A stretch of 64,000 nucleotides of DNA from Quillaja saponaria. Its lineage: Eukaryota > Streptophyta > Magnoliopsida > Fabales > Quillajaceae. Under the pieces are notes generated by a model. The model made no database searches. It had not been told where the DNA came from and saw only the letters and a list, made by a program, of their open reading frames with translations. Shown one piece after another: positions 47,487 through 60,278 of the stretch (its first letter is position 1; each line of letters begins with the position of its first letter). The position numbers and the translations under genes are program-made. The stretch is taken from assembly GCA_029379385.1 (NCBI GenBank), contig CM055612.1:13702001-13766000 (forward strand), given 5' to 3'.

Positions 47487-47790
47487 GCCACCGTTGAAAC
47501 CTTCCAAAGATGATGACGACCATCGTGAACCGCTACCGAGACAAACATAAATGACAACAATCATTATAGGGACCTATTAGAAATAATGACAACCACTGTT
47601 GGAATCCACAAGAGAAATGACAATCATCATCAGAATATGTCGGAGATAGTGATGACCATTGTCGAAACTCGCCAAAGACGACAATAACCTTTATTGGAAG
47701 CCATCAGGGATAACATAAACCACCCCCAAAAGCAATCGAAAACTATGACAATCACTGCTACAAGCCCGTGGAGACAATGATAACCACCAG
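47487..47790. repeat. 32-bp minisatellite inside the MITE, nine to ten copies
   Basis: Units of 31-37 bp begin (A)CCA(C/T)(C/T)GT or variants at about 47487, 47520, 47557, 47590, 47621, 47653, 47685, 47718, 47749 and 47781. Each ends in a GA(T/C)GACAA-like phrase. The copies are strongly diverged. Confidence 0.65.
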
Positions 47791-48119
47791 AGTACTTGAA
47801 GCACAATTCCAATTGTAATTGTTTATATGAACCAAACTCATATATTATAATCCTAACCAATTCCAATTTTAGTAGAATTAAAATTGATTTTATAATTTCA
47901 TTTCCAATTCAATGGATCTAAACATAGTCTTACTATCTTCGAGAATAATTCAAATTATTTATTAAGGGTAAATAAGTCTATAATTACTTTCAAGTATTAA
48001 TTATTTAGGTTGTGAATATAATAATTTAGTTGTGGAAATAACAGAGTCTGTATTAATTTGGCTTTCTTTTTATATAATAAAAATAAATTGGTTTATTTAA
48101 TTTTTAAATAATAAATAGG

Positions 48120-48545
48120 ATGTGAATGCATAAATGTTTAACCTATTTATTTATATTTGTAAAAGATTGTCTTTTGAAAACACTTACTACACCTCCTATC
48201 AAAAGCCATTAAAGTTTGTTAACTTTTGGACAAGTCCAGGGTCTTATCATGATCTCGAATATGCATATATCTTTAAAAATTCATAAATTATTTCATTAAT
48301 TGACATGGTAATTAAAATAAGGAATCTGATTGGATTTTCGAAAGTCATCATCCTTTGGGGTGCATAAAAGAGAAGGATAACAAGATTACAATTAGTTTAA
48401 TCAACTCAAATTCATTAGTTTGAATGAAATTAAGATTGTTAATTTTAGTACTTAGCATAATATTAGTATTAATTCCTTGTGGGATTGACTTTTCATATTA
48501 TCGCTATATTACTTGTTTACGATACATGAATTTGCGTGAATAACA
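48120..48545 (+). repeat. repeat module plus LTR end of the copy A family
   Basis: 48120-48390 matches 38290-38510. The following 48400-48545 has an LTR-end pattern (CCTTGTGGGATTGAC, TATATTACTTGTTTACGATA, ending GAATAACATCA) like copies A and C. It is a fragment without the LTR start. Confidence 0.55.
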
Positions 48546-49024
48546 TCAACAATAGGTCAATTTAACAAATATTGATAAGTAAGTAGTATTTAAATTATCA
48601 TAATCTATTTTGTTGATAGATTATTTAATTGATGAAAATACAACACATATTAAATTATCGAAAAAAGTAAACTTAGTATGGAAGATTCTCCATAATCCAA
48701 TCACAAAAGAAAAATCCTAAAGTCCCAAAATCAATTGAATATAATTAATATAATTAGAATAACAAATATTTTAACTTACATCAAACATGATACCCAAGCA
48801 CCATTGGACCAGTTTGATTATGATTATTAAATAGTAATAAATGATTTAGGTAGGTAATAAGTTAAAGAAATGAATGTTGAAACATGGAAAAAAACATGTG
48901 GAGAAACTAAAATATTGTATTAATCAAACTATAACAAAGAAACTACCAAGACATTAAAATTGAAAAAAAAATAAAAATCTTGAGCCAGAATAAGGGATAA
49001 GTTAAAGTTTATGTAGAGTTACTA
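48546..49024. other. AT-rich stretch before the hAT element, no gene recognised
   Basis: I see no coding frame or repeat. Confidence 0.4.
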
Positions 49025-50229
49025 TTTTGAACTAGGGGAGATTTCAATTTTAGTACGTCGATTTTTAGGAAAAATATTAACTGAAACTGAGGATTCAGTT
49101 ATGGACAAATCGTATAATTCAGTTTTGGGTGGTTTTATGCCAAGCCTAGAAACCATAACCGAACCAACTGTGGTGTGTTGGTCAGTTTTGATTTTTGTTG
49201 GTTTCTTATAGGCCATTAAGCTCATTATTTTTTAGGTCATTTTTTGGCCCAAAATTATAGTCCAAAAGGGTTTTTGTAATTTTTTATTGAAAAATGTTAT
49301 ATATATTAACAATCAAACAATCAAAATTAACTTAAAATTAAACCAAAAAGATTGCAAAATCAATAAGTTGATTTAAGATCTTCAACATGAACCTAGAACA
49401 TTTCAGCAAAAACCTATTTCTGGAGAGGCATATTAACAATCAAACAAAACTAATCAATCACTTTATAATGGATCCAATAATCCAACAAATAAGAAAAGGA
49501 CTTAGAATCTAGAAAAAATGGTTAGGAGTGGAGCCATAGAGGTCTTGACTAGGAGAATTGCAGCTTGTAGAGTTTGAGTTTAATGTAGATTGTCAGCCTT
49601 TTCCTTACTTGCAATCTCGTGGTGCTTTAATCCTAGTAATAAGCAAGGCAAGAAAAAGTGCAATCATAAATACTTAGGTTGTAGAAGAAATATAAATGGA
49701 AGGAATATCACTTTAAGCAACAGAAGTTAAATTACTAAACTAGAGTGTATGACTACAACATAATTAGCAACTATTCAACTAAACAGTAAACAAAAAAGAA
49801 CTTGAAGTTGCTTTAACTTTTGAATACACTACTTACAAATTGTAACTGATTTTCACAACATCCCTCAATCAAATTCTTTATGCACAATCATAACTCAGTA
49901 TTTCCTATATAATGCTGCCAAAAACACAAATTCTTCAGTAGAAGAAAACTATTGACACTCAATGTCGGAAATGTCACCAATTATGTCAATGAAAATACAA
50001 ATCAAAAGGAAGAATGAAGATAAAAATCCTAAACAATAAAAAAAGTGAAAATCAAATTAAAAAGCTTAAAACAATAAGAAAACTCATATTTACTCATCGT
50101 CAAGTATCATAGGAGACTTATGCTTGTCGGTGGAAGTTGAAGACTTTGTTAGAAGGAAAAAAAAAATAAATACAATAAGTCAATTACACCATTAAGTATT
50201 CAAACAAAAAGAAAATTACTAAACTATAA

Positions 50230-52260
50230 ATTTAAGTACCCACATTCTCCTTTGATTGTATGAGTTCTTCTAAAATTTCTTTACTTTCAATGGTAAGAGC
50301 GGTAGGGTCTAGCTAATTATGCAAGCATATAAGTCCTTTGGCAGTCTCCCAATGCAATGAACTTTGAAAAATCATTTGGAACACAACCCCCGGTGCTAAA
50401 GATAGATTCAGAAGCTACAGTGAAACTGGTATTGCTAAAACATCTCGATCAACCATTGATAAACCTTAAATTTGCTTACATTAGCCTTCTACCATAGAAG
50501 AATATCAAAACTATCATCCTCAAAGATAATATCCTCATCTAAGTACAACTTCATCTCTGATTTGACTATTGAATCAGTCATATACCTCTTGTTGGCTTGG
50601 CTCTTCCATGGACCTACACATCTACAAAAAAACTACACCGCCACTATCATCATATGAAGTATTAGATTCACCATATCTACCAAGTTTGGACTCATCATTT
50701 ATGAGAACCCGAACCTCAGCACTATAAGCATCATACAATCTCATTAACTGCACCTTAACCTTAAACTCAATGTCCATTGCAACATCAAATGGATAAGCAG
50801 TGTCAAAGATATATCTTAAATATCCAAACTTATATCGAGGGTCAAGGATAACTGACATGAACATCAATTTGTTAATTTTCTCAATATTACCGCAATACTT
50901 ATCAAATTTCAGCTTCATGCTCTTTGCCATCCTTTGTAAAACATCATCATGTTTCACCTCACACAACTTAGTAAATTGCATTTTCACCGCCCCAATTTTA
51001 TTGTAATATACATTTAATGTTACATGCAAGGTTCCTAAAAAACTCAAAATAATATCATGGAATACTTTGACAAAACTAACAAAAGTTAAATCATTATCCT
51101 AATCCTTAGAATTAAGTAGTCCTTCCTTACCCTTTGATTTTTTTTTTTCTCTCTTTTTCTTCCTCCTCATTCTTCTTCTTCATTTTCACCTTCACTTTTA
51201 TTTTTCCTTGGCTTAAACCATTTCTTATACCCTACATCTCCCTCTTTCATTGCATCAAAAGCTTTATAGAATTTAACAACACAATCAAGCATCAACTAAG
51301 TGGAGTTCCATCTAGTTGGAACATCAAGACACACAGACCCTTTGCTTTTCTCCATAAACTTGGCAAATCATGCACTCCTAGAAGGGGAAGACCTATCAGA
51401 ATTATAGCAATTGAAGACTGTAATTCCTTGATTCCATCTAAAATAACTAAGTTCAAGATATGGACACAACATCTTATATGCATGAACTCTTCCTCTAATA
51501 TTACTCTCCCCCCCTTCCCCATATACTTATTTTTCTTTTGAAGTACCGTAAAGCTACTATATTGGTACTAGCATTGTCCACCGTAATAGTAAACAACCTT
51601 TTAATCTCGCATGCTAAAAGACAATTCTCAATGGCCTTGCTTATCTCCTCACCTGTGTGACCATTAATAGTATAGAAATTGAGGATTCTTTTATGCAAGG
51701 TCCATTCATCATCAATAAAATGCGCAATTAAAGTCATGTAGTTAAGGTTTTGATATGATGTATAAGTATCAGTAGTTAGACAAACCCTTTGTCTTGTTCT
51801 AGTTGACATGCTTCTCAATTTCTTTTTCTCATTAGTGTAACATACCCAAATCTCCCAAGCAATGGTCATTCGAGATGGACACTTACACCATGAAACTAGA
51901 ACAGATAGAAGCCTATGAAATGCATAAGACTCAACATGCTTGAATGATAATTTCTCAAGAACGATATACTCAACCATGACTTTCCTCACATCATCAGCAC
52001 CATTTACTTGGTCTTTGTTCTTGAGAACATCACTATTTTTCTTCTTTAGCATCACTAGTTTTCTTTCATTTTCATCATATATTTTTTACAAGTAGGTAGA
52101 TGATTATTCATTGCACCAGTGCCATCTTTTCTAGTATGACATTTAACTACTGTGCCACAATGATTTCATATAGTAGCAAGATGAGAGTCCAAATCTTCCA
52201 ATGACAAAGGGACAAGCTCAAATTCTCTCCATATCGTAGATTTCTTCTGTTTCAAGAAAG
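50230..52260 (-). pseudogene. hAT transposase (BED zinc finger, hAT dimerisation domain), broken
   Basis: Read on the minus strand. A BED-type zinc finger lies at about 52100-52260 (NHCG…CHTRKDGTGAMNNHLPTC). The codon for its first Cys reads TGA (52166-52168). An intact 184-codon frame (51501-52055) carries SRMTIAWEIW, the catalytic-core phrase VCLTTDTYTSYQNLNYM and TVDNASTN, so both early catalytic Asp are kept. Further on come HIRCCVHILNLVILDGIKEL (51292-51522) and then MSFLGTLHVTLNVYYNKIG (50622-51047). The C-terminal dimerisation block is split between frames: DDSFDILLWWKANVSKF, then IESKEILEELIQSKENV. This order is that of plant RICESLEEPER/DAYSLEEPER-like hAT transposases. Stops and at least two frameshifts make it inactive in this copy. 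Confidence 0.88.
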
Positions 52261-52487
52261 CCATCACCTTAGCAGTTCTTCTTATTCACATTGAGGGAGA
52301 ATTGTTTCTAGTTCATCAGGAATCTCATTTATGTTATCCATCATACATGTACATTATATACAATTTTGCATACAAATCTTGCATGCCAAGCGATCAGAAA
52401 ATTGTAACAATAAAAAGGTAGGCTAAGAAATCTAAAGACTAAGGAGTGTGCATCTACTAATTGTAATAACAATAAAATAAAAAAATA

Positions 52488-52505
52488 GGGGGGGGGGGGG
52501 GGGGG
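52488..52505. repeat. run of 18 G
   Basis: An uninterrupted G18 homopolymer in AT-rich sequence, inside the hAT element upstream of its transposase. On the minus strand it is C18. Confidence 0.95.
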
Positions 52506-53852
52506 TTCATTTTTGGTAAATTTGAAATAGGTAGGCTGAAACTTGGTATTCATAAAAACATAAGAAGTAATAATTGGTATCTAGAGTGTATAAAAACATA
52601 AAAGAGACTACATAATAGATTTTTATGAACTATGGACATTCTAGGGTTGCACATTGGTGATGTTGATTACTGTGTTATCAAGAGGATATTAAAGATAAAC
52701 TACAGTCTACAGGCAACATAATTTTCAATTACTCCTAATTTTCTATTAGATATTTTACGTATTGGACAACAAGCTTAAGAAAGAAAAGTTCCACATAATT
52801 TTTGTTTCTTTTTAATGAAAGTTTGGATGTTGTCTACTTCCAGTGAGACACTTATCTCTATAGATAAAAAATTACAAGATGTTGAAAGTAAGTGTCAATA
52901 TTTTTTAAAAATTACTCAATACTAATTGCTTTAAAGTTAAGGATACATAACTTCAGGAAATAGTAGGAGCCTGCACTTGATAAGCTTAAAGTTTGTAATA
53001 AACAATTATTGCATAAGAAATACTGGTTCTAGGAAGTTTTGCCAAAAATAAAATAAGCCATTAGACCAATGAGCTCCACCTTGGTTATGAACATCATAGT
53101 GTAAAGGTTAGAATTTATGTCTTTCTAGCCTATAAAGTACCTTAGATTCTTGAAATATCATGCAAAACAGAGAGCTTGAGAGACCTTGCAAAGTCGTAAA
53201 CTTCTATAAAGAAGATCCGAAGGTGGTTGACAGTTTGAGACTTGAGAGCAGGTAGACAGTAAGATGAAGGCAAGAAACCTCTGCCCGTAGATGGCTTTTT
53301 AGCTCATTTAAAATCACCAAGTCACCAACCTCTGCAACTGTGACTGTAAGTCTCAAATCTTATCCACAAAAGAGATAAGATGAAGGAGTTTAGGACTGCT
53401 GGTGAAGACGTGAACGTCTAGTTGGGCTAGTCACCTTCTCTTTATGCCAAGCTGGGAATGGGTGAAGTTCTTTCGGTCTGGGACACTGGGTTTTTCATTG
53501 TTTGAATTTGGGGGACAAAACTGAGCAGTGAGAACAGAAAAGAGAAAGTGGAATTAGGGGTAGGTGAAATGGGCCGAACGAGGGCAAGGCTAGGCTAAAA
53601 AAAACAAAACATATGTGAAATAGGTTGAAGGAGCAGGGTTGGGCTTAAATATATATATATATATATATAGTCAGTTTCGATTTCAGTTTGAACCGATACT
53701 ATTACTAACCAATACCAAAATTTTGGTTTCTAGTATGGGAAAACCGAGAATGTACTGAGATGGTTGAGAAATCGACAATGAACTAAATTTTTGGTGTCAG
53801 TCGGATCGATTTTTCAGTTTTAACCAATACCCGTGCAGCCCTATTTTTGGAC

Positions 53853-55387
53853 AGTTGAATTGTTCTTGATAAAGATAAAGTGCTTCATATTTATGAATCT
53901 TGAACACGAAAATGTGGTAAAATGTTTTCTCATTCAGAAATGTAGCTGCAAGCCAGTTAATAAAAAATATTTAAACTGATGGAAGATCATGAATCCCAAT
54001 ATGTAAGAAATAATAAATGTGAAATCACACTTGATTTAAAATCTATTGCAAAAATTGCTTCGAAGTTAATCTAATAATATTTTGGAAACAACGCATAGAA
54101 AATATATTGCACGTGTGTCTAACATAAAGGAAAAAAAAAATATCTCTACAATAAGTGAAAAGTCATATGTTAAAATTAAAGGTTGAGAGGTTCATGTGTA
54201 CATGACCAAATTGATAACAATGCATAACAAACATGGAATAAAATTTTAGAATTTAACACACAAAATCTTGACTCTTCTTATTTAGAAATTAATAGAGGAT
54301 ACTTGCATTGCTGGAAATAGATTAGTGGCTATCGAAAGAAATAGATCAAAAAAATATTCCAATGATTGATAAGTCTATTACTAAACAAAAGAATAAATCA
54401 TTTTAGATTTTTTTGGTTAATAGGAAAATTCATGTTAATAGATAAAGAAAAAGAATACCTAAAACGTGACAAAATTGACACTCACATTAAAGATATTGTT
54501 TGAAAATTTTGATCTTTTCCGGTCTTGAAATTCACACATTTCGAAATGCTAAATTCTACAAAATCCACATACATTACAATAGAAAATTTACAAAAAACAA
54601 AAAAACGTAACATGAAAATAAAATAAATGTAAGTATATCACAATCAATTTTGAATGATTTATCAAACTATAATCTCTAAAACTCGTGAAAAAAAATAAAA
54701 TTGCATCAATTATACAAAAATAAGTACCCAACAATTTTAGTTAATCACCTCGATATCCATTACTTTTGTAAGTTGGAAAAAATATATGAAAAGAATCAAT
54801 TATTCAATATGAAAACATTAAAAATAGAGTTTCTATCATTTTAATTTGTAGAGCAAAAAAAATATGAAATTTAAAATTTATATAACTAGATGTCTTTGGC
54901 TAGTTGTAAAAACTTCTTTTTCATATTAACCTAGATATAACTATTGCTCTATTAATTTTTAATTTTTTCTGTAAAAATATTTATTACATAACTATGTAGC
55001 GTTGATTAGAAAATTTACAGAATAATAATATGATATTATAAAGCCATAAAATTTAAGTAAACCATGTCTAACCTTTTTTTCCCAATTTTTTTTACTTCAT
55101 AGATTTCTTATATAACAGTAGCCAATAATATTATTTTACAAAATTCTTACCAACCTGCCAAGATAAACAAAGAGATTAGTGAGCATAAATATGGCTGAAA
55201 AATTAAAAATTCAATATTCATAGGAATGGTTGATTGTAAGTATTTTTAAACCCCTCTAATTTATTATTTAAAAAAAAAATTAACCAACTACTTAATTTAA
55301 GATTTAGAATGTGTACAAACCTTGCAGTTTGATTAATATGAAACTATGTATGCAGCTTAATCGCAAGCCTAAAAATACAACTCTTGA
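53853..55387. other. AT-rich stretch, no gene recognised
   Basis: I see no coding content or repeat. Confidence 0.4.
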
Positions 55388-55508
55388 CTAGCCAGAGCAT
55401 AGCTCAATCGGCAATGGTATCAAGTCTTAGGCCTATCTCCCACCCTTAGGTTGAGGATTCAAACCCCAACCTCCCTATGTACCCAAATATATATATATAT
55501 ATATATAA
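55388..55508 (+). mobile_element. tRNA-derived SINE with (TA)n tail
   Basis: Pol III boxes are present: box A at about 55400 (TAGCTCAATCGGCAATGG) and box B at about 55450 (GGTTGAGGATTCAAACCCC). A short body (TACCCAAATATATA…) runs into a (TA)n tract at 55488-55507. A tRNA gene is unlikely, since the cloverleaf stems do not pair. The target duplication was not resolved. The family differs from the SINE at 18399. Confidence 0.6.
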
Positions 55509-55757
55509 GTCTCGCTTTATTCAGAAGCTCTAAAATAAATACTTAATATGAGGGTGATTTTCTCATAATTTTTTTAAATAAGTGTTTTTAACAGTTTAAA
55601 ATAATTCTAAAAATAAACTATTTTAAATTTTAATCTTCGAATAACAAATTTCTCTTCCATTCACCTACTTTCTTTTCCACTAACTCACTATCTTCTTATC
55701 AATTACATTACATAATTTTTAATAAAATAAATTAAAAAATATTAATTTAAAATTTTT

Positions 55758-58700
55758 TGTCACACCTCTCACAAAAGCATAACTGGCCGAAGGATTGGAT
55801 AACCAATCCTCTGTAACCCTAACTTTACCATTACTAAACAAACATGACTTTCGAAATAATTATATTTAAGATCAAGGAAATATTTACTTATTTAAATTTA
55901 AAACATAGACTTGTTACTGAATATATAATATTTACTAAAAATTTCGGCAACGGTTCCACACAATGTGCAACATGCCCAAAATATACAAAATACATATTCC
56001 TGTTTATATACAAGCAAGCATAATAACTACAAAATTACGCATAGACAATATAATCAAGGAGCTCAGCTCCGTTTCCCATTATAGTGACAAACAATTAGAC
56101 TATAACATAACATAAGACCACACACCCATAGCTTTAGTGTGATTGCAAACTTTCACCCTTTTGACTTCAAGATTGAGATTCCGAAGAATTACCTTGCCTT
56201 TACGCACTCAGCAAAGTCCATAATCAATAATAGTCATTCTTGAGATCCTATTACTAAAAAAATTATCAACAAAAAAGGGTGAGTCTTACGGACTCAGTGA
56301 GTGGAAAATCGTACCGAGCATCACTCAAAACATATATAGCATCCTTTAATCTTAAGTATCATTATTCATGTTTTAATTGAAATATATAAGCACGTATGTG
56401 AAATTTTCATCAGGCCACGATTCACATGTTTTACAAAAATATAAATCCATTCAAATATCTGAAGCTCATAGTTCTAAACAGAGCATACACAATAAACAAA
56501 AGGCCTACGAGTAACCCAATCCTGCACAACTGTATCACCCCCTGACAGGCATTTACGAGCCTGTACAACAATTTAATCTCTATACATAATCCATCCTATT
56601 AGGGCTAGGCACTCACTAAAAAAAATCTTTAATAGAATCAGTATTTCAGGATTTCAAATCAGAATCTCCTAGGTGCACCTGAATTTTTAATTTCGAAAAT
56701 AAAAATCAATTTTCATAAAAAATCTCACTTTGGTTGCCCTTATCAACCACAACCAATATCAATATCAAACAAACATAATTCAATTAAATCACAAAAATAT
56801 TATACTTGCTCATTTTTCATATATTACGTATATTCAAATGCACATATAATTACAAATAATAATTTAGTCCCTAAAGGCAATAATTAACCACTCACCGATT
56901 TACAAATCTTATTCGTCACTTTGTCTTATGTCACGTATGTCATCAGGCCCACAGAAGGGTCCGGAACTAAAATTCATAATTCCAAGTAATACTCAATTCA
57001 TAAACGTTATTGTTATAATCTTTTAATTACTAAGCTTATATATACCAACTTATATAGGTCTCTTATGAAAGTTATCTATTAAGTCATTATATGTCAAGTA
57101 ATACGAATTGTACTTTATGTGGTAAGGTTGTCAATGAAGAGACATTTTAGATGTCTTGACAATGTATAGGATAGAAAAAAACTATTAGAAAAGATAGAAA
57201 AACACTAGTGAGTTAAAGATGTTGAAACTGTCCAAACTTAGAGTTTGGACCAGTGTTCACTTTAATAGTCATATCTTCCTCAAGGAATTTCCAAATCCAG
57301 TTTCGTAAAATTTATTAAATACTAGAAACATTTAGTTTTATAATGGTATATCGTTTGAAATTTTTGGATTTGTATATCAATACAGTTTATTCTTTGAAAT
57401 TACATAAAATTCTGCAAAACGCAAGATTTTGACAGCTCTGACCTTATCTTAGTTAATTGAACATAACTTTCTCTAGAAAAAAGGAAATCCAGATCCGTTT
57501 ATCACGTTTATTAGTAGAAAAATATATCTATCTTTCTTATTTAGAAACTTTTCCTAAAATTAGTCTTAAACCTAATCAATTCCTTACATGAACCAAAAAC
57601 AGGGTACTAAAAATTCTACCTGACCTAGCTGCAGTCTAACAGCTCTAACTAACAGCATACTTTGAAGGAAGCTACTAAATTTTGTAGACAATATTTTAAG
57701 ATCCTAAGCTACAGTTCCTCTTTTAAACTCTTAATGTAATTCAGTCCGTAAAAAGACCCAAAATAAAATATTTTTCAATCCCACATAATCTGTCCCTGCA
57801 TCCTATCCTCAACCTTTAAACTCTCAATTTCCAACACTTTACCCCTCCACTAAACATCTTTTGCTCATACTCACTACCCACTTTCATCAAATCCTCAACT
57901 CATCCCATTAACCAACCACTCTTTCTTGTTTATAAACTTTTTATTCAATTCCAATAATAACTAACAACCACGAATTTAATCTAACAAGTTTTATTCAAAA
58001 AGTTATAACTAGCTTTCTTATAAATATTTTATCAAATACCTAAGGTGCATAAATTACGTTCCCTTAATATGTATAAATATCTATATATATACTTCTCCTA
58101 ATTAATCAATATACTACATGAATTCAACAATACTAACAATTCCAATGTTAACTTTAAAATTAACTTAATCATTCAGAAGTTATTATTTACTTAGGTCACA
58201 AAGGTTTTACAATAACCCACATCAACCTTCATTGGTTACCCTTAACCTTAAATTACCTCATCCTCCCAACTTCCCAAATTTCAAACCTCAATTAACACAA
58301 TTAAAAAGAAATCATAGCTTTAAGTTCTTATCATTCACAACTTACCTTACATAATATTAAACTCTTAACCAAAATCAAGAAATAGCAATTAAACCAAAAG
58401 GAAACAATGGATTAGCTTGATATTTACCACAAACAAAGCTGTTAAAGAACATGGATGTTGTTGACTTTACTATCCCAAATGTCAAAGAACAGGGGTGTTG
58501 CTGCCTTACTACTCCAAATTATTGCTGGAACATACCTACCCCCTTCAACGTAAGCTACAACCAAGGGAAGAAAGAAAACAAATCCAGCTACAAGAAGAAG
58601 CTGCAGGGGTAGGATCATCGATTACAAGAAGAGGCTGCAAAACGGACAGCTGGAACTCGAGCTAGGCCACAGCTAAAAGGAGAAGCTTCACGGCAGAGGA

Positions 58701-59272
58701 GAGGGTGTCCATGGCCGAGCTTCTAATTTTGAATAAGCAAGAGAAGGAGGCAGAGCGGAAGGGTCTAGAATAGCCAAGAAAAGGGGAGGAAGAAATTGTA
58801 GAAAGTGAAGAGGAAAACAGGAAGAAGAAAAAAATTGGAAAGTAAAGTCAAATTCAAGAAATAAAATGTATGGTGTGTGTGTGTATTAATATATATTTAC
58901 AAATAGTTTGTTTTAAAATAGTTTCTAGTTTATTTTATTTACACACTTATTACACTCCTCCATATAAGTTACACAAGTAAATTTTCAAGTTAAAAGTTTG
59001 TCAATAAGGTGGTGGAAATTATTTCATTTATTACACCCAAGTTAATATGTATGTATATATATACAAGTTTATTCAAGTAATGAGATAATTTAATTTTCAC
59101 ATTGCGACCAGTTACATACAAACATTTTAAAACATACTTTAATATATCGGATTATATCATAATTAATTGTATTGTTATTTATTTATTTTAATTTTTCTAT
59201 ATATTTATTACTTTGTAACTAAAATTTATATATTATATAAGAAATTCGACATCGCGACATCGGGTTATAACA
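55758..59272 (-). repeat. long solo LTR (3.5 kb), same family as 44145-47262
   Basis: On the minus strand it starts TGTTATAACCCGATGTCGCG and ends GAGGTGTGACA. The flanks are TTTTT on both sides (55753-55757, 59273-59277), a possible but low-complexity 5-bp duplication. The block near 56230-56330, reversed, matches 46721-46800 of the plus-strand copy (GAGTGATGCT, GTACGATTTTCCACTCACTG, GACTCACCC). No internal genes are present. Confidence 0.75.
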
Positions 59273-59277
59273 TTTTT

Positions 59278-59849
59278 ACAGTTTCTTTACTATTACACAT
59301 TAGTTATTAAAAAAAATTATATTATTTTTAACAAATATTTAAAAATATTATTGTTGTATAAAAGTATTTAAAATCCTTGAAGGGTGAGTCAACATAACAT
59401 ATCAATTACTAATGCACGGAAAGTAGTTTTTCCTGTACAAAGCAAAATACAACAATAAAGTGTAAAAATATTAATTGAGTAAAGAAAAATAAAAGCACAA
59501 CAAACAAATATATCCTATAATAACAGTCCCTAAGAACTATATTAAAATCTAGTACTCCTTAATTTAAGAAGTAAAAAGATAATTATTAGTTGAAGCATGT
59601 AAATCAATATGTGAATGGATGAGAATTGGACTAATTTCTGTCATTACTTTTCCTGAATATTTGCTATTAATTATACATAAAGGAATTTTCATATCAACTT
59701 GATATAATAAGACTATAATAAAGGATACTATAAACAATATATAATCACTTATTCAATTTACTCTTTCTTTACACTTAACATTTCACAAAGGACAAAGTTA
59801 AATAAATTAAAGTTAAGTCAAACTAATGCATGATGTCTCATTATTTTTG
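59278..59849. other. AT-rich spacer, no gene recognised
   Basis: I see nothing that can be assigned. Confidence 0.4.
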
Positions 59850-60063
59850 CTTCATGCATGTATATATATTTATGTATATAAATGTGAATATTTATTCACT
59901 TTAACTATAATTTATCTATTATTATTTCATCTAAATACAAAAATTATAAAAAAAATTAAGACTAACTATTAATGTATCGGTTAACAAAATATTATCATAT
60001 CATGTTATAACAAAGCGACACACACTTATTCTAAATTGTACATAAAAACATCGGGCTATAACA
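59850..60063 (-). repeat. fragment of the same long LTR family
   Basis: On the minus strand the fragment starts TGTTATAGCCCGATG (from 60063). It resembles the first 200 bases of the LTR at 55758-59272, including GTTATAAC and tracts rich in ATATATT. It breaks off near 59850. Only the LTR start remains. Confidence 0.5.
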
Positions 60064-60278
60064 TCAACAAAGTTAACTCCTTTTGTAAAGCCAAGTAGTT
60101 CCACCAAAACAATTCTACCGTGTTGTTTTTTTAAAAAAAGTATAAATTAGTTCATTCCATTAATGGAACTAACTCTGTTTGTTTGGCTCCTTTACAGGGC
60201 TGGCTGTGTAGTTTCTTTAAAGAATGAGTCATAGGAAATTTCATAGGACTATATAAAAGCTATTCAATATGGTGCAAA

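Larger units (their letters stand above)
44016..47929. mobile_element. PIF/Harbinger-like MITE split by a solo LTR
   Basis: The left end is GAGACTGTTTGGATGCATTG (44016). The right end reversed is GACTATGTTTAGATCCATTG (47929). TTA lies outside both ends (44013-44015, 47930-47932), as expected for PIF/Harbinger elements. With the 3118-bp LTR and its 5-bp duplication removed, the element is about 790 bp. Subterminal GGAATTG motifs occur at both ends. Its right half contains a 32-bp minisatellite. Confidence 0.65.
49033..53844 (-). mobile_element. hAT transposon with transposase remnant
   Basis: Ends are TAGGGGAGATTTC (49033) and, reversed, TAGGGCTGCACGGGT (near 53843). The flanks TTTTGAAC (49025-49032) and TTTTGGAC (53845-53852) are probable 8-bp target duplications with one mismatch. 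Subterminal sequence at both ends is rich in CAGTTTTGATTT or CGATTTTTCAGTTTT motifs. The element is about 4.8 kb with a transposase on the minus strand. The right terminus is uncertain by one base. Confidence 0.75.

Noticed and set aside
51134..51541. 135-codon plus-strand frame
   Set aside because: It is a shadow of the minus-strand hAT transposase, which has clear motifs there.
55398..55470. Possible tRNA gene
   Set aside because: The boxes are present but there is no acceptor or anticodon stem pairing. A TA-rich tail follows, as in a SINE.
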